Shown in pieces: positions 13,452-22,454 of a stretch of DNA of 64,000 bases (position 1 is the stretch's first letter; each line of letters starts with the position of its first letter). The DNA comes from Neisseria subflava (GTDB lineage Bacteria; Pseudomonadota; Gammaproteobacteria; Burkholderiales; Neisseriaceae), in assembly GCF_024205745.1 (NCBI RefSeq), contig NZ_CP073117.1:806001-870000 (forward strand). Direction: 5' to 3'. A model generated the notes under the pieces. That model did no database searches and was not told the origin of the DNA. It worked only from the letters and a program-made list of their open reading frames with translations. A program made the position numbers and the translations under genes.

Positions 13452-13545
13452 AAAGAGCCGGACACTTTCCAGCCTGTTTAGCAACAAGTCTGCCCATCAT
13501 CGGCGTTGAGTCCAGCTAAACACTTACTCGAATAAAAACCAAAAC

Positions 13546-13590
13546 AAAAGGCCGTCTGAAACCTGATTTCCAGATTTCAGACGGCCTTTA
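13546..13590. terminator. Bidirectional DUS terminator between yccS and pgk
   Basis: AAAAGGCCGTCTGAAA and TTTCAGACGGCCTTTA pair around a short loop in the gap between two convergent genes, with A and T runs at the two ends. Confidence 0.8.
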
Positions 13591-13614
13591 TTCAGCCATC
13601 GATATTAAAACCGA

Positions 13615-14793
13615 TTATGCGCCGCGTTTTTCCAAAGCAGCAACGGCAGGCAACTCTTTGCCTTCCAAGAACTCAAGGAACGCACCGCCGCCGGTAGAGA
13701 TGTAGCTGATTTGATCGGTTACGCCGAATTTGGCAATCGCCGCCAAAGTGTCGCCACCGCCGGCAATTGAGAACGCATCGCTTTGGGCAATCGCTTCGGC
13801 CAATACTTTGGTACCGCCGGCAAATTGGTCAAACTCAAACACGCCGACCGGGCCGTTCCATACGACCGTACCGGCAGCTTTGAGCAACTTGGCCAAAGCA
13901 GCGGCGGATTTCGGACCGATGTCCAAAATCATATCGTCTTCGGCAACGTCGGCAATGTCTTTCACCACAGCTTCCGCATCGGCGGCAAAGGCTTTAGCGA
14001 CAACCACATCGGTCGGCAGCGGAACAGAGCCGCCTTTGGCCGCCATTTTTGCCATGATTTTTTTGGATTCTTCCACCAAATCGTGTTCGGCCAAAGATTT
14101 GCCGATGGCTTTGCCTTCTGCCAACAGGAAGGTATTGGCAATGCCGCCGCCGACAATGAGTTGGTCGACTTTGTCGGCCAAAGATTCAAGGATGGTCAGT
14201 TTGGTAGATACTTTGCTGCCGGCAACGATGGCAACCATCGGATGAGCCGGTTGTTTCAAGGCTTTGCCCAAAGCGTCGAGTTCGCCTGCCATCAGTACGC
14301 CGGCGCAGGCAACCGGTGCGGCTTGGGCAACGGCTTCAGTCGAAGCTTGGGCGCGGTGGGCGGTACCGAATGCGTCGTTGACGAACACGTCGCACAAAGA
14401 AGCGTAGGCTTTGCCCAGCTCCAAGTCGTTTTTCTTCTCGCCTTTGTTGATGCGCACGTTTTGCAACATCACGACATCACCGGCATTCAAAGTCGGTTTG
14501 TTTTCACGCCAGTCGTTCAATACTTTCACGTCTTTGCCCAACAGTTTGCCCAAATGCGCGGCAACAGGCGCTACATCGTCTTCAGGATGGAATTCGCCTT
14601 CGGTCGGACGGCCGAGGTGGGTCATCACGATCACAGATGCGCCGTTGTCCAAGCAGTATTTGATGGATGCGAGCGAAGCGCGGATACGGGTGTCGTCGCT
14701 GATTTTGCCGTCTTTGAACGGTACGTTCATATCGGCGCGGATCAGAACGGTTTTGCCTTGAACATCTTGTTCGGTCAGTTTCAAAAATGCCAT
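13615..14793 (-). CDS. pgk: Phosphoglycerate kinase
   Basis: Glycolytic enzyme transferring the acyl phosphate of 1,3-bisphosphoglycerate to ADP. 392 residues from ATG 14793, which has an AAAGGA ribosome site; the upstream in-frame extension is noncoding. [22 protein letters not shown] is the N-terminal signature (substrate Asp and Asn), followed by [19 protein letters not shown], the ATP-binding lysine in AGSKVSTK, and the nucleotide loop [12 protein letters not shown] with [13 protein letters not shown]. Full length, no sign of damage. Confidence 0.98.
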   Translation of the reverse strand: MAFLKLTEQDVQGKTVLIRADMNVPFKDGKISDDTRIRASLASIKYCLDNGASVIVMTHLGRPTEGEFHPEDDVAPVAAHLGKLLGKDVKVLNDWRENKPTLNAGDVVMLQNVRINKGEKKNDLELGKAYASLCDVFVNDAFGTAHRAQASTEAVAQAAPVACAGVLMAGELDALGKALKQPAHPMVAIVAGSKVSTKLTILESLADKVDQLIVGGGIANTFLLAEGKAIGKSLAEHDLVEESKKIMAKMAAKGGSVPLPTDVVVAKAFAADAEAVVKDIADVAEDDMILDIGPKSAAALAKLLKAAGTVVWNGPVGVFEFDQFAGGTKVLAEAIAQSDAFSIAGGGDTLAAIAKFGVTDQISYISTGGGAFLEFLEGKELPAVAALEKRGA

Positions 14794-14986
14794 GATGATT
14801 CCTTTGTGATGGTTGGAAACGGGAATGTTTGGGATTATCCGCGAATGAGGCGCGACGGTAAAGATTGGCAACGGCCGCACTTGATGTGAATCAGCAGATA
14901 AAGCCCGGGCCGTCTGAAACATTCGGCCAATCTTTCAGATTTTCCGCTATACTTTGGCAATTGATTTTCATTTTACGGATTGAACC

Positions 14987-16336
14987 ATGTTACGCCGAAT
15001 TGCTTTAATTCTTGCCTTCGCGCTGCCTGCCGCTTCATGGGCGCAGACGCTTTCTGAAACCCTGCCCAACGGTCTGAAAATCATCGTCAAAGAAGACCAC
15101 CGCGCGCCCGTAGCCGTTTCGCAGATTTGGTACAAAATCGGCAGCGTGGATGAAAAACCGGGCAAAAGCGGCCTGAGCCACGCTTTGGAACACATGATGT
15201 TTAAAGGCACGAAAGACGTTCCCTCCGGCGAGTTCAACCGCCGCGTGTCCGAGCTGGGCGGACAAAACAATGCCTACACCAGCCGCAATGAAACGGTGTA
15301 TTACGAAAACGTCGCCGCCGCCAACCTGCCCGAGATTCTGAAGCTCGAAGCCGACCGCATGCACAACCTCAACTTCAGCGACAAAGAATTCCTCAACGAG
15401 ATGAACGTCATCCGTGAAGAACGCCGCCAGCGCACGGAAGACACGGCCGACGGCAAAATGTGGGAACAAGCCTATCTTGCCGCCTTTACCCAACCGTCCA
15501 TGCGTGCCTCCGTCATCGGCTACATGAAAGATTTGCACACCCTAAAAGCCGGCGACTTGCGCGCGTGGTACAAACAATATTACGCGCCCAACAATGCCGT
15601 ATTGGTTATTGTCGGCGATGTCGATGCCAAACAAACGCTTCAGACGGCCGCCAAACTCTTTGGCGATATTCCGGCCAAAGCCCAACCGCCGCGCAACAAA
15701 CTCCATACCGAACCCTATTTGCGCAAGCCTGTTACAGTCAAAGCCACTTCTCCGGTCACACACCAGCCGCTGATTGCCATCAACTTCCGTGTGCCGAAAC
15801 TCCAAAAATTCGATGACGCAATGCCTTTTGCCCTCGACGTCCTCTCTGATATTTTGGCAGGCAACGCGTCCAGCCGTTTTGACAAAAACCTCGTGCGCGG
15901 CAAGCAAACCGCATTGAGCGCAGGAACGCATTACGACATCATCAGCCGTGAAATGCCGCTGTTCAGCATAATGGCCATGCCTGCCGAAGGCGTGAAAACC
16001 GATACTCTGATTGCCCAGCTGCGCCAAGAAATCAAAGACATTGCCGACAACGGCGTTTCCGAAGAAGAATTGCAGCGCGTCAAAACCCAGGCAGCGGTCA
16101 ACGAAATCTACGCCAAAGACTCCATGTCTTCCCAAGCCTCCATGATGGGCTGCCTCGAAGCGCGCGGTTTCCAATATACCGACGAACAAGAAATCCACCG
16201 CCGCTTACAGGCAGTCAGCGCGCAAGAAGTACAGGCCGCCGCCCGGATGTTGACCGACGAGCGCATGAGCACCGTCATCATCGAGCCGCAAAAACCTGCC
16301 GCCGCGCCAAGCAAAAAAGCTGCCAAACGCCGATAA
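14987..16336 (+). CDS. M16 family zinc metallopeptidase, catalytic partner
   Basis: 449 residues with a secretion signal (MLRRIALILAFALPAASWAQ), so it acts in the periplasm. The inverted zinc motif HxxEH is intact (GLSHALEHMMFKGT, about residues 57-70) with the downstream glutamate in NEMNVIREERR. The C-terminal half holds the second M16 fold. The following gene encodes an M16-fold protein without the zinc motif; such active/inactive pairs form heterodimeric peptidases or chaperones of the mitochondrial-processing-peptidase type. The basic, alanine-rich tail (APSKKAAKRR) is unusual. Substrate unknown. Confidence 0.92.
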   Translation: MLRRIALILAFALPAASWAQTLSETLPNGLKIIVKEDHRAPVAVSQIWYKIGSVDEKPGKSGLSHALEHMMFKGTKDVPSGEFNRRVSELGGQNNAYTSRNETVYYENVAAANLPEILKLEADRMHNLNFSDKEFLNEMNVIREERRQRTEDTADGKMWEQAYLAAFTQPSMRASVIGYMKDLHTLKAGDLRAWYKQYYAPNNAVLVIVGDVDAKQTLQTAAKLFGDIPAKAQPPRNKLHTEPYLRKPVTVKATSPVTHQPLIAINFRVPKLQKFDDAMPFALDVLSDILAGNASSRFDKNLVRGKQTALSAGTHYDIISREMPLFSIMAMPAEGVKTDTLIAQLRQEIKDIADNGVSEEELQRVKTQAAVNEIYAKDSMSSQASMMGCLEARGFQYTDEQEIHRRLQAVSAQEVQAAARMLTDERMSTVIIEPQKPAAAPSKKAAKRR

Positions 16337-16340
16337 ACAT

Positions 16341-16379
16341 CAGGCCGTCTGAAAGCCCATACCCTTTCAGACGGCCTTA
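16341..16379 (+). terminator. DUS inverted repeat between the two M16 genes
   Basis: CAGGCCGTCTGAAAG pairs with CTTTCAGACGGCCTTA. It lies in the 58-base gap and may reduce rather than abolish read-through to the second gene. Confidence 0.6.
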
Positions 16380-16394
16380 ACAGAAAGCCACAAC

Positions 16395-17693
16395 ATGAAA
16401 CCCACCCTGCTCGCCCTTGCCCTACTCCTGCCCTTAAGCGTCCAAGCCGCCACCGACATTCAACGCTGGCGCAACCGCGACGGCACCCAAATCCTCCTTG
16501 TCGAACGCCACGAAAACCCCATCATCGACCTTGAAGTCAGCTTCAAGGGCGCAGGCGGCGTCGCCAATCCGGACGGCAAAAGCCAAGTTGCCGAATTTAC
16601 CGCCGCCCTCCTGACCGACGGCACCCAAGAGCTGGACGAAGAAGCCTTCAATGCCGAAGCCGACAACATCGGCGCGCACATCAGCAGCGACAGCAATGCC
16701 GAAAGCGCATCCGCAGGCTTCCGCAGCCTCAGCAAAGCCGACATCCGCGACAAAGCCGCCAACTTGCTCAACCACTCGCTGACCCGTCCGCGCTTTGACG
16801 AAGCCGTTTTCCGCCGCCGTCAAATCCAATCCATTACCGGCTTGCAACAACAGGAAACCACCCCCGACTACACCGCCACGCGCGAACTGACCAAGCTCAT
16901 CTACCCGAACCATCCCTACGGCAGCGGCGCAAACGTAACCGTTAACAGCCTCAAAAACGTTAGTCTGGACGACATCCGCGCCTTCCACCGCACCCACTAC
17001 GGCAAAGACAACGCCATCGTCGCCATCGTCGGCGACCTCAACCGCAAACAGGCAGAGCAACTGGTCGAGCGCGTCCTCAAAGACCTGCCGGCCAAAGCCA
17101 CCGCAACCCACGCCATCCCGCCCGTTCCCAAACAAGCCGCCCAACGCCGCGACATCCCCTTTGCCGGCACGCAGGCACAAGTCCTGCTCGGCACCTCCCT
17201 CTTCAAACGCCATGACCCCGACTATTACGCCCTCGTTGCCGGCAACTACATCCTCGGCGGCGGCGGTTTCGACAGCCGCCTCATGAAAGTTTTGCGCGAC
17301 CAACACGGCTACACCTACGGCGTATACAGCAGCCTCGCCCCGGCGACAGAAGAGGGCACGTTTACCATTTCCTACTCCACCCAAAAGAAAAACACCAAAG
17401 CCTCACTGGCCGACACCCAAGCCGTCATCGAGCAGTTTATCGCCGAAGGCCCGACCGAAGCCGAACTGAAACAGGCCAAGGCCAACATCGTCGGCAGCTT
17501 TCCCCTGCGCTACGACTCTAACGACAAACTGCTCAACTACCTGAGCCTGATCGGCCTCTACGACCTGCCCAACGACTACTTGGAAGCCTACCCCAAAGCC
17601 ATCAACAGCTTGACCGTCGAACAAGTCCGCGACGCATGGCAACGCCGCGTCAAATTCAAAGACCTCAACACCGTCGTTGTCGGCGCAGAATAA
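16395..17693 (+). CDS. M16 family peptidase-like protein, non-catalytic partner
   Basis: 432 residues with a signal peptide (MKPTLLALALLLPLSVQAATD). The fold is recognisable (FKGAGGVANPDGKSQVAEFTA, then ELTKLIYPNHPYGSG and ILGGGGFDSRLMKVLRD), but where HxxEH is expected it has QVAEF, so the zinc site is absent. The later region around GGGGFDSRLMKVLRDQHGYT is the well-conserved substrate-contacting part seen in inactive subunits. It should pair with the preceding gene product in the periplasm. Confidence 0.9.
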   Translation: MKPTLLALALLLPLSVQAATDIQRWRNRDGTQILLVERHENPIIDLEVSFKGAGGVANPDGKSQVAEFTAALLTDGTQELDEEAFNAEADNIGAHISSDSNAESASAGFRSLSKADIRDKAANLLNHSLTRPRFDEAVFRRRQIQSITGLQQQETTPDYTATRELTKLIYPNHPYGSGANVTVNSLKNVSLDDIRAFHRTHYGKDNAIVAIVGDLNRKQAEQLVERVLKDLPAKATATHAIPPVPKQAAQRRDIPFAGTQAQVLLGTSLFKRHDPDYYALVAGNYILGGGGFDSRLMKVLRDQHGYTYGVYSSLAPATEEGTFTISYSTQKKNTKASLADTQAVIEQFIAEGPTEAELKQAKANIVGSFPLRYDSNDKLLNYLSLIGLYDLPNDYLEAYPKAINSLTVEQVRDAWQRRVKFKDLNTVVVGAE

Positions 17694-17709
17694 AATGCTT
17701 TAAAACAAC

Positions 17710-17750
17710 AGGCCGTCTGAAACCTTGAAATAGGTTTCAGACGGCCTTTA
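17710..17750. terminator. DUS terminator after the M16 pair
   Basis: AGGCCGTCTGAAACC pairs with GGTTTCAGACGGCCTTTA. It stands between the plus-strand M16 genes and the minus-strand island that starts at 17832, so it may serve both sides. Confidence 0.75.
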
Positions 17751-17831
17751 GCTTTGTTTAAAATCAATCAAACCATTTGTAGATAATTGGTAGAATTTAA
17801 GTCCTCTTTTTACATTTTCTTTTGATTCTGC

Positions 17832-19253
17832 TTAAGAAAGCCTCGCTCCATGTGATTGGGATTGCACGATTTGTTTTTGTTGCTCCTCATATTCAATTCG
17901 TTGTGCCGTTTGCTGAATTTGGCTCAGGCTTTCCTCTACCGGCGTCTTAGCCGCTTCCCACATATCTACAGAAGCCATTATTAATCCGGGGGCTTTGTGT
18001 CCGATCAAGACTTCCCCATTATCTTTAATATTGATTAAAGACGCACCACTCATCTTGTTTGCATAGCCCGCTGAAGCTAACGACATAGCAATATTGTCCA
18101 AACTATTTGCATCGTAAGCGATGTTTTTTCGGGCACAAAAATCAGCAAAAATCTGTTTCCCTTGATGATAGATTTTTTGGGCGTCTTGCGGCATATCCTC
18201 AATAGTTAAGGCCGTTGGTTTATCAATATCCGCCGCGTATTGATCGCGTTCATTCCTTTCATCTAAAGACATCATATTTGGATCTTTTTCGATAAGGTCA
18301 CGGGTTTTTTGGTACATTTCATACATTTCATCTAAATTGCGTCTAATTTCTCTCAACTGATCATCTAAATTGTGTCTAATTTCTCTCAACTGACCCAGCG
18401 GGCTGGTTTCGTATAGAGCGGGGGAGCTTGTCAGTTTTTGAAACAATTCTCCAGTCTCCTCGATGAGTGGAAATCCTATATCTAGAATCAGTAAATACCT
18501 GTCGAGCACCATCTGTTCGGCCTTTTTCTCTTTCAATCTAGAAAAATCCTTATCCGTAATATTGGTAAACGGCAGCTCTTCAGTCCCGGTATATTTAAGG
18601 GGAACAGTTCTGCCTATACCTTCGGGATCAATAGCTGTCTTAAACTTGGCATTTACCGTATCTACCATCCATTTTTGCATCCTATCCGAAACATCTTGAG
18701 AAGATGAACCGCCGATAAAGTCGAAGTTGTCGTCTTTGGGCGTGATTCTGAGGTTGCGAATTTCGCGGCTGCCGTCCGGATGGACGAAGAATTGGAGTTT
18801 ATCGATGTCGGCTTTGGTAACTGTTACCTGCGTCGAGCCGAAGATAAAGGCACGCTCTGTGTAATCGGAGGAGGCCATGTCTTGAAAATATTGGGAAATG
18901 GGGACGGTAAAACCGTTTTCAGAATCCGGTAATCTTTTAACCCTCGCAGCATCGTCTTTATGATAAATTAAATCAACAATTTCTGTAAAAGAATACGGCT
19001 GTAGCTTAACAGGCAGATTTTTTTCTGTGAAAAACTTTTCAAACATCTGAAAATCTACTGCTGAAGCATATCTTCCAGCTCCATTTTGCATATAACTGGT
19101 TGCGTCAATATTTATTGGCATACGATTAGCATCGGTGGCCGCTGATTGCATATCTTCACGACGAGGCGGTACGGATGTATTCCATAAATAATGCGATAAA
19201 ACTCTATCTATGGTTACTTCTGATACACTTAATGATTGTTGCTGATTCTCCAT
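17832..19253 (-). CDS. Putative type IV-secreted effector with XVIPCD-like C-terminus
   Basis: 473 residues from ATG 19253 (AAGGAG site eight bases upstream). I do not recognise the N-terminal 300 residues. Residues about 285-325 form a coiled coil with an 11-residue tandem repeat (QLREIRHNLDD, QLREIRRNLDE; 33-bp repeat at 18329..18393). The last 110 residues match the pattern of the XVIPCD, the docking domain of effectors of bacteria-killing X-type IV secretion systems: LDNIAMSLASAG, then a VLIGHKAPG strand, then ASVDMWEAAKTPVEESLSQ and a Q-rich tail. No signal peptide. The gene follows a membrane-anchored candidate immunity gene by 20 bases, the immunity-then-effector order typical of these systems. 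The toxic activity is unknown. XVIPCD identity is inferred from motif memory only. Confidence 0.55.
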   Translation of the reverse strand: MENQQQSLSVSEVTIDRVLSHYLWNTSVPPRREDMQSAATDANRMPINIDATSYMQNGAGRYASAVDFQMFEKFFTEKNLPVKLQPYSFTEIVDLIYHKDDAARVKRLPDSENGFTVPISQYFQDMASSDYTERAFIFGSTQVTVTKADIDKLQFFVHPDGSREIRNLRITPKDDNFDFIGGSSSQDVSDRMQKWMVDTVNAKFKTAIDPEGIGRTVPLKYTGTEELPFTNITDKDFSRLKEKKAEQMVLDRYLLILDIGFPLIEETGELFQKLTSSPALYETSPLGQLREIRHNLDDQLREIRRNLDEMYEMYQKTRDLIEKDPNMMSLDERNERDQYAADIDKPTALTIEDMPQDAQKIYHQGKQIFADFCARKNIAYDANSLDNIAMSLASAGYANKMSGASLINIKDNGEVLIGHKAPGLIMASVDMWEAAKTPVEESLSQIQQTAQRIEYEEQQKQIVQSQSHGARLS

Positions 19254-19273
19254 CAACTTACTCCTTAGTTAGA

Positions 19274-20143
19274 TTAAATCTCATATACAATAGAAGGTAA
19301 CCATAATATATCACCACAGTTATTCATCATCAGTATAGTTGGAAATTTTGATTGATAAGTTTTTTTCTCATCTTTTCCCCAATCAGTTTGATTCATTGGA
19401 ACAACATCCCTAAAATCAAAATAGAAATTTCCAATGCCATAATCCTGAATATTAACTCCTTTTGGAATATTATTTTCAGGGAAAACAGAAGATAGCTCAA
19501 AATAACCACTCCACTCCTTACCCTCTATGACTGGAGCTGCCATCTTTTTATCTAACACTCGACAACAATCAGAACCGTAAACAGACGCACCTTCCTTACC
19601 CATCCACCTATCAATCAAAGAAAACTTCTTATTTCCATGTTCTGATAAATATCTTTCCAAATCTTTAGTCTGCTTGATTTCTTTGTCTAAATATTGCTCA
19701 AGAAATTTGAAGTCAGCTGGTCTTTTTTCTGCTAAAAATTGTTTATCCCATTGATCATTAGAATATCCCTTTGTAGAAAACCAGATGCTACAGGCTTTTT
19801 CTGCCTGATATGCTCTGCACTGTCCTCCTGTAAAACTGATTTCTCCCTGAAGTGTAGTCGAATCTGTCCGAAAGGCTTCGGCCTCTCCCAACAACCTACC
19901 TGCAAAACTGACCATTGCTTTCATGTGTAATTCTGCGGGCGTGTAAAACTTTCTATCCCGCCAGCAATAGCCTGCCCTGAGTTTTTCCCTGTATTCTTGT
20001 TCTGAAACCCCGTCAGGTTTGGGGTCTTTGGCAATCAGTTCTTTCCAGTATTGGTATTTGTCGGGCGCGGTATATTGATATATACCGAAGCCTGCTGCCA
20101 CCAATGCAGCGATTGCCAACAGGTATTTGTAGGTTTTATTCAT
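19274..20143 (-). CDS. Membrane-anchored candidate immunity protein, copy A
   Basis: 289 residues. An N-terminal hydrophobic segment (KYLLAIAALVAAGFGIYQYT) should anchor it with the body in the periplasm. Then comes a nearly invariant block shared with the other two copies (TAPDKYQYWKELIAKDPKPD, GYCWRDRKFYTPAELH, SFAGRLLGEAEA), a variable middle, the YGSDCC motif, and a C-terminus ending with NNCGDILWLP. Six or more cysteines suggest disulphides. No known family recognised. It lies directly upstream of the putative effector and is the most diverged copy, consistent with being that effector's specific partner. Confidence 0.6.
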   Translation of the reverse strand: MNKTYKYLLAIAALVAAGFGIYQYTAPDKYQYWKELIAKDPKPDGVSEQEYREKLRAGYCWRDRKFYTPAELHMKAMVSFAGRLLGEAEAFRTDSTTLQGEISFTGGQCRAYQAEKACSIWFSTKGYSNDQWDKQFLAEKRPADFKFLEQYLDKEIKQTKDLERYLSEHGNKKFSLIDRWMGKEGASVYGSDCCRVLDKKMAAPVIEGKEWSGYFELSSVFPENNIPKGVNIQDYGIGNFYFDFRDVVPMNQTDWGKDEKKTYQSKFPTILMMNNCGDILWLPSIVYEI

Positions 20144-20184
20144 TTGCTTGCCTTTAATTAATAACCAAGGTTGTCTAAAACTTT

Positions 20185-20398
20185 TCAGACGACCTCTTTG
20201 CTTGTCAATACAGCATATTGGTTTGCACCATTTTCATATAGTCAGTTGCATCTATTTTGATAGGATTACGATTTGTAGAAGTTACTAATGAAGCCATATT
20301 TTCTTTCTTTGGAAGCATTGCAGTATTCCATAAATAATGAGATAAAACTCTATCTATGGTTATTTCTGATACCCTTAATGATTTTCGCTGTCTGACAT
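20185..20398 (-). pseudogene. Broken N-terminal stub of the effector gene, copy 1
   Basis: Reading frames joined across two single-base gaps give SLRVSEITIDRVLSHYLWNT, then NRNPIKIDATDYM, clearly homologous to residues 8-60 of the effector at 17832..19253. The first frameshift follows the start (A run, near 20382) and the second is near 20232 (A run); homology stops where a DUS hairpin begins and the frame would end in KEVV-stop. It lies between copy B and copy A of the membrane-anchored genes. Confidence 0.8.
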
Positions 20399-20419
20399 AA
20401 CATTCCTATTGGATATAGG

Positions 20420-21277
20420 TTAATAAATATAATGTGGCTGCCACAATACATCGCCACAATTGTTCATGAATAATATATCTGAAAAGTCAATCTGATAAGT
20501 TTTTTCTTTATTTTCATCCCATTGGTGAAATCCTGGACTAACCTCTGAATAACTAAAATAAAAATTACCAACCCCGTAATTTTCGATATCGATATTCTTT
20601 GGTATCTCACTCTCTGGAAACGTTGCCGCTCCCTCTAAATAAGTAATCAACGTATTATTTTTTATTATCGGGGCAGCTTCTTTGGTACTTAAAACTTTAC
20701 AGCAGTCAGAGCCATAAATACTTGCTCCTCCCTGATTATATCCTCTGATAATCAATGAAAAACCTTTTACATCATACTGTTCCAAATATTTTTTTAAATC
20801 ATCCTGTTGTTTAATTTCATATTTTAAATACTTTGCCAGCAATGCCCCATCCGTCAGGTCTTTCTCCGCCAAAAACATCCTGTCCCATTGCTCATTGGTG
20901 TAATCTTGCGGGACAAACCAAACACTACAGGCTTTTTCGTGACGTACGCAGTCTGCTCCCGTAGAATAATCCCGTCCGCCCTGATTGGTGGTCATGTTGA
21001 CCTTATAGGCTTCTGTTTCTCCCAATAACCTGCCTGCAAAGCTGATCATTGCTTTCCTGTGTAATTCCTCTGGGGTGTAAAATTTCCTGTCTCGCCAGCA
21101 ATAGCCTGCTCTGAGTTTTTCCCTGTATTCCTGTTCCGAAACCCCGTCAGGCTTGGGGTCTTTGGCAATCAGTTCTTTCCAGTATTGATATTTGTCGGGC
21201 GCGGTATATTGATATATACCAAAGCCTGCTGCCGCCAATGCAGAGATTGCCAGTAGGTATTTGTAGATTTTATTCAT
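20420..21277 (-). CDS. Membrane-anchored candidate immunity protein, copy B
   Basis: 285 residues, same plan as copy A: an N-terminal membrane anchor, the near-identical block through GYCWRDRKFYTPEELH, then a middle (MTTNQGGRDYSTGADCVRHE, KACSVWFVPQDYTNEQWDRM) shared almost word for word with copy C, YGSDCCKVL and a C-terminus with NNCGDVLWQP. The last third differs more between copies. It is followed by an effector stub instead of an intact effector, so it looks like an orphan immunity gene. The start ATG 21277 has an AAAGGCAAGCAA leader identical in all three copies. Confidence 0.6.
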   Translation of the reverse strand: MNKIYKYLLAISALAAAGFGIYQYTAPDKYQYWKELIAKDPKPDGVSEQEYREKLRAGYCWRDRKFYTPEELHRKAMISFAGRLLGETEAYKVNMTTNQGGRDYSTGADCVRHEKACSVWFVPQDYTNEQWDRMFLAEKDLTDGALLAKYLKYEIKQQDDLKKYLEQYDVKGFSLIIRGYNQGGASIYGSDCCKVLSTKEAAPIIKNNTLITYLEGAATFPESEIPKNIDIENYGVGNFYFSYSEVSPGFHQWDENKEKTYQIDFSDILFMNNCGDVLWQPHYIY

Positions 21278-21318
21278 TTGCTTGCCTTTAATTAATAATC
21301 AAGGTCGTCTGAAACTTT

Positions 21319-21543
21319 TCAGACGACCTCTTTGTTTGTAAGAAGTTCCAATACAGCATATTGGTTTGCACCATTTTGCATATAGTCAGTTGCGTCAATT
21401 TTTACTGGTGTACGATTAGCTGATGTTATCGATATTCCCATATCTTCTCTTTTGGGTGGTATCGGGCTGTTCCACAAATATTAGAATAAAATTCTACCTA
21501 CTGTAACATCGGATACAGCTAAAGATTTTTGGTTATCTGACAT
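21319..21543 (-). pseudogene. Broken N-terminal stub of the effector gene, copy 2
   Basis: Starts at ATG 21543 with a good AGGAG site and reads MSDNQKSLAVSDVTVGRILF, an in-frame TAA, then YLWNSPIPPKREDMG and IDATDYMQNGANQYAVLE. The effector at 17832..19253 has the same N-terminal residues 1-65. After that, the frame runs into a DUS hairpin that supplies the stop (KEVV-stop, from GTC GTC TGA). So it has both a nonsense codon and loss of everything after residue 65. Confidence 0.8.
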
Positions 21544-21573
21544 GATAATGGCACTCCTTGTTAAGAAGATAAG

Positions 21574-22431
21574 TTATTTGACATAAAAAGGCTGCCACAA
21601 AACATCTCCGCAATTGTTCATGAATAATATTTCTGTAGCGTATTGTTGATACGTTCTCTCTTTATTTACGTCCCATCTATGCAGGCCAGGATCTACACCA
21701 GTAAATTTAAAATAAAAATTACCTACTCCGTAATTTTGAATATTGATATTTTGGGGTATGTCATTTTCTGGAAAAATTGCTGCTCCTTCCAAATAGGTAA
21801 TTAAAGCATCTTTTTTAATTATTGGTTCAGCCTCTTTTTTACTTAAAACTGTACAGCAATCAGAACCATACATATTGGCACCGTTCTTACTGGGACCTCT
21901 AAGAATCAAAGTAAAACCTTTATTGTCATATTGTTCCAAATAGTTTCTCAAATCATTTTCCTGTCTGATTTCCTTTTTAGGATACTTTGCCAGCAACGTC
22001 CCATCCATCGGGTCTTTCTCCGCCAAAAACATCCTGTCCCATTGCTCATTGGTGTAATCTTGCGGGACAAACCAGACGCTACAGGCCTTTTCGTGACGTA
22101 CGCAGTCTGCTCCCGTAGAATAATCCCGTCCGCCCTGATTGGTGGTCATATTAGCCTTATAAGCTTCAGCCTCCCCCAACAACCTACCTGCAAAACTGAC
22201 CATTGCTTTCCTGTGTAATTCTGCGGGCGTGTAAAACTTTCTATCCCGCCAGCAATAGCCTGCCCTGAGTTTTTCCCTGTATTCCTGTTCCGAAACCCCT
22301 TCAGGCTTGGGGTCTTTGGCAATCAGTTCTTTCCAGTATTGGTATTTGTCGGGTGCGGTATATTCATATATACCGAAGCCTGCTGCCGTCAAAGCAGCGA
22401 TTGCCAGTAGGTATTTGTAGACTTTATTCAT
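21574..22431 (-). CDS. Membrane-anchored candidate immunity protein, copy C
   Basis: 285 residues. It carries the same anchor and conserved block (TAPDKYQYWKELIAKDPKPE), shares its middle with copy B (DYSTGADCVRHEKACSVWF) and ends NNCGDVLWQPFYVK. As the first gene of the leftward array it is followed by effector stub 2. Its leader from the DUS hairpin to the ATG is the same as for copies A and B, which suggests that these modules arose by duplication or were recombined at that shared sequence. Function unknown; immunity is inferred from context. Confidence 0.6.
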   Translation of the reverse strand: MNKVYKYLLAIAALTAAGFGIYEYTAPDKYQYWKELIAKDPKPEGVSEQEYREKLRAGYCWRDRKFYTPAELHRKAMVSFAGRLLGEAEAYKANMTTNQGGRDYSTGADCVRHEKACSVWFVPQDYTNEQWDRMFLAEKDPMDGTLLAKYPKKEIRQENDLRNYLEQYDNKGFTLILRGPSKNGANMYGSDCCTVLSKKEAEPIIKKDALITYLEGAAIFPENDIPQNINIQNYGVGNFYFKFTGVDPGLHRWDVNKERTYQQYATEILFMNNCGDVLWQPFYVK

Positions 22432-22454
22432 TTGCTTGCCTTTAATTAATAATT

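Noticed and set aside
17832-22431. Maf (MafB/MafI) toxin-immunity locus
   Set aside because: No MafA lipoprotein, no MafB N-terminal domain and no alternative C-terminal cassettes; the order and the XVIPCD-like end fit a type IV effector better.
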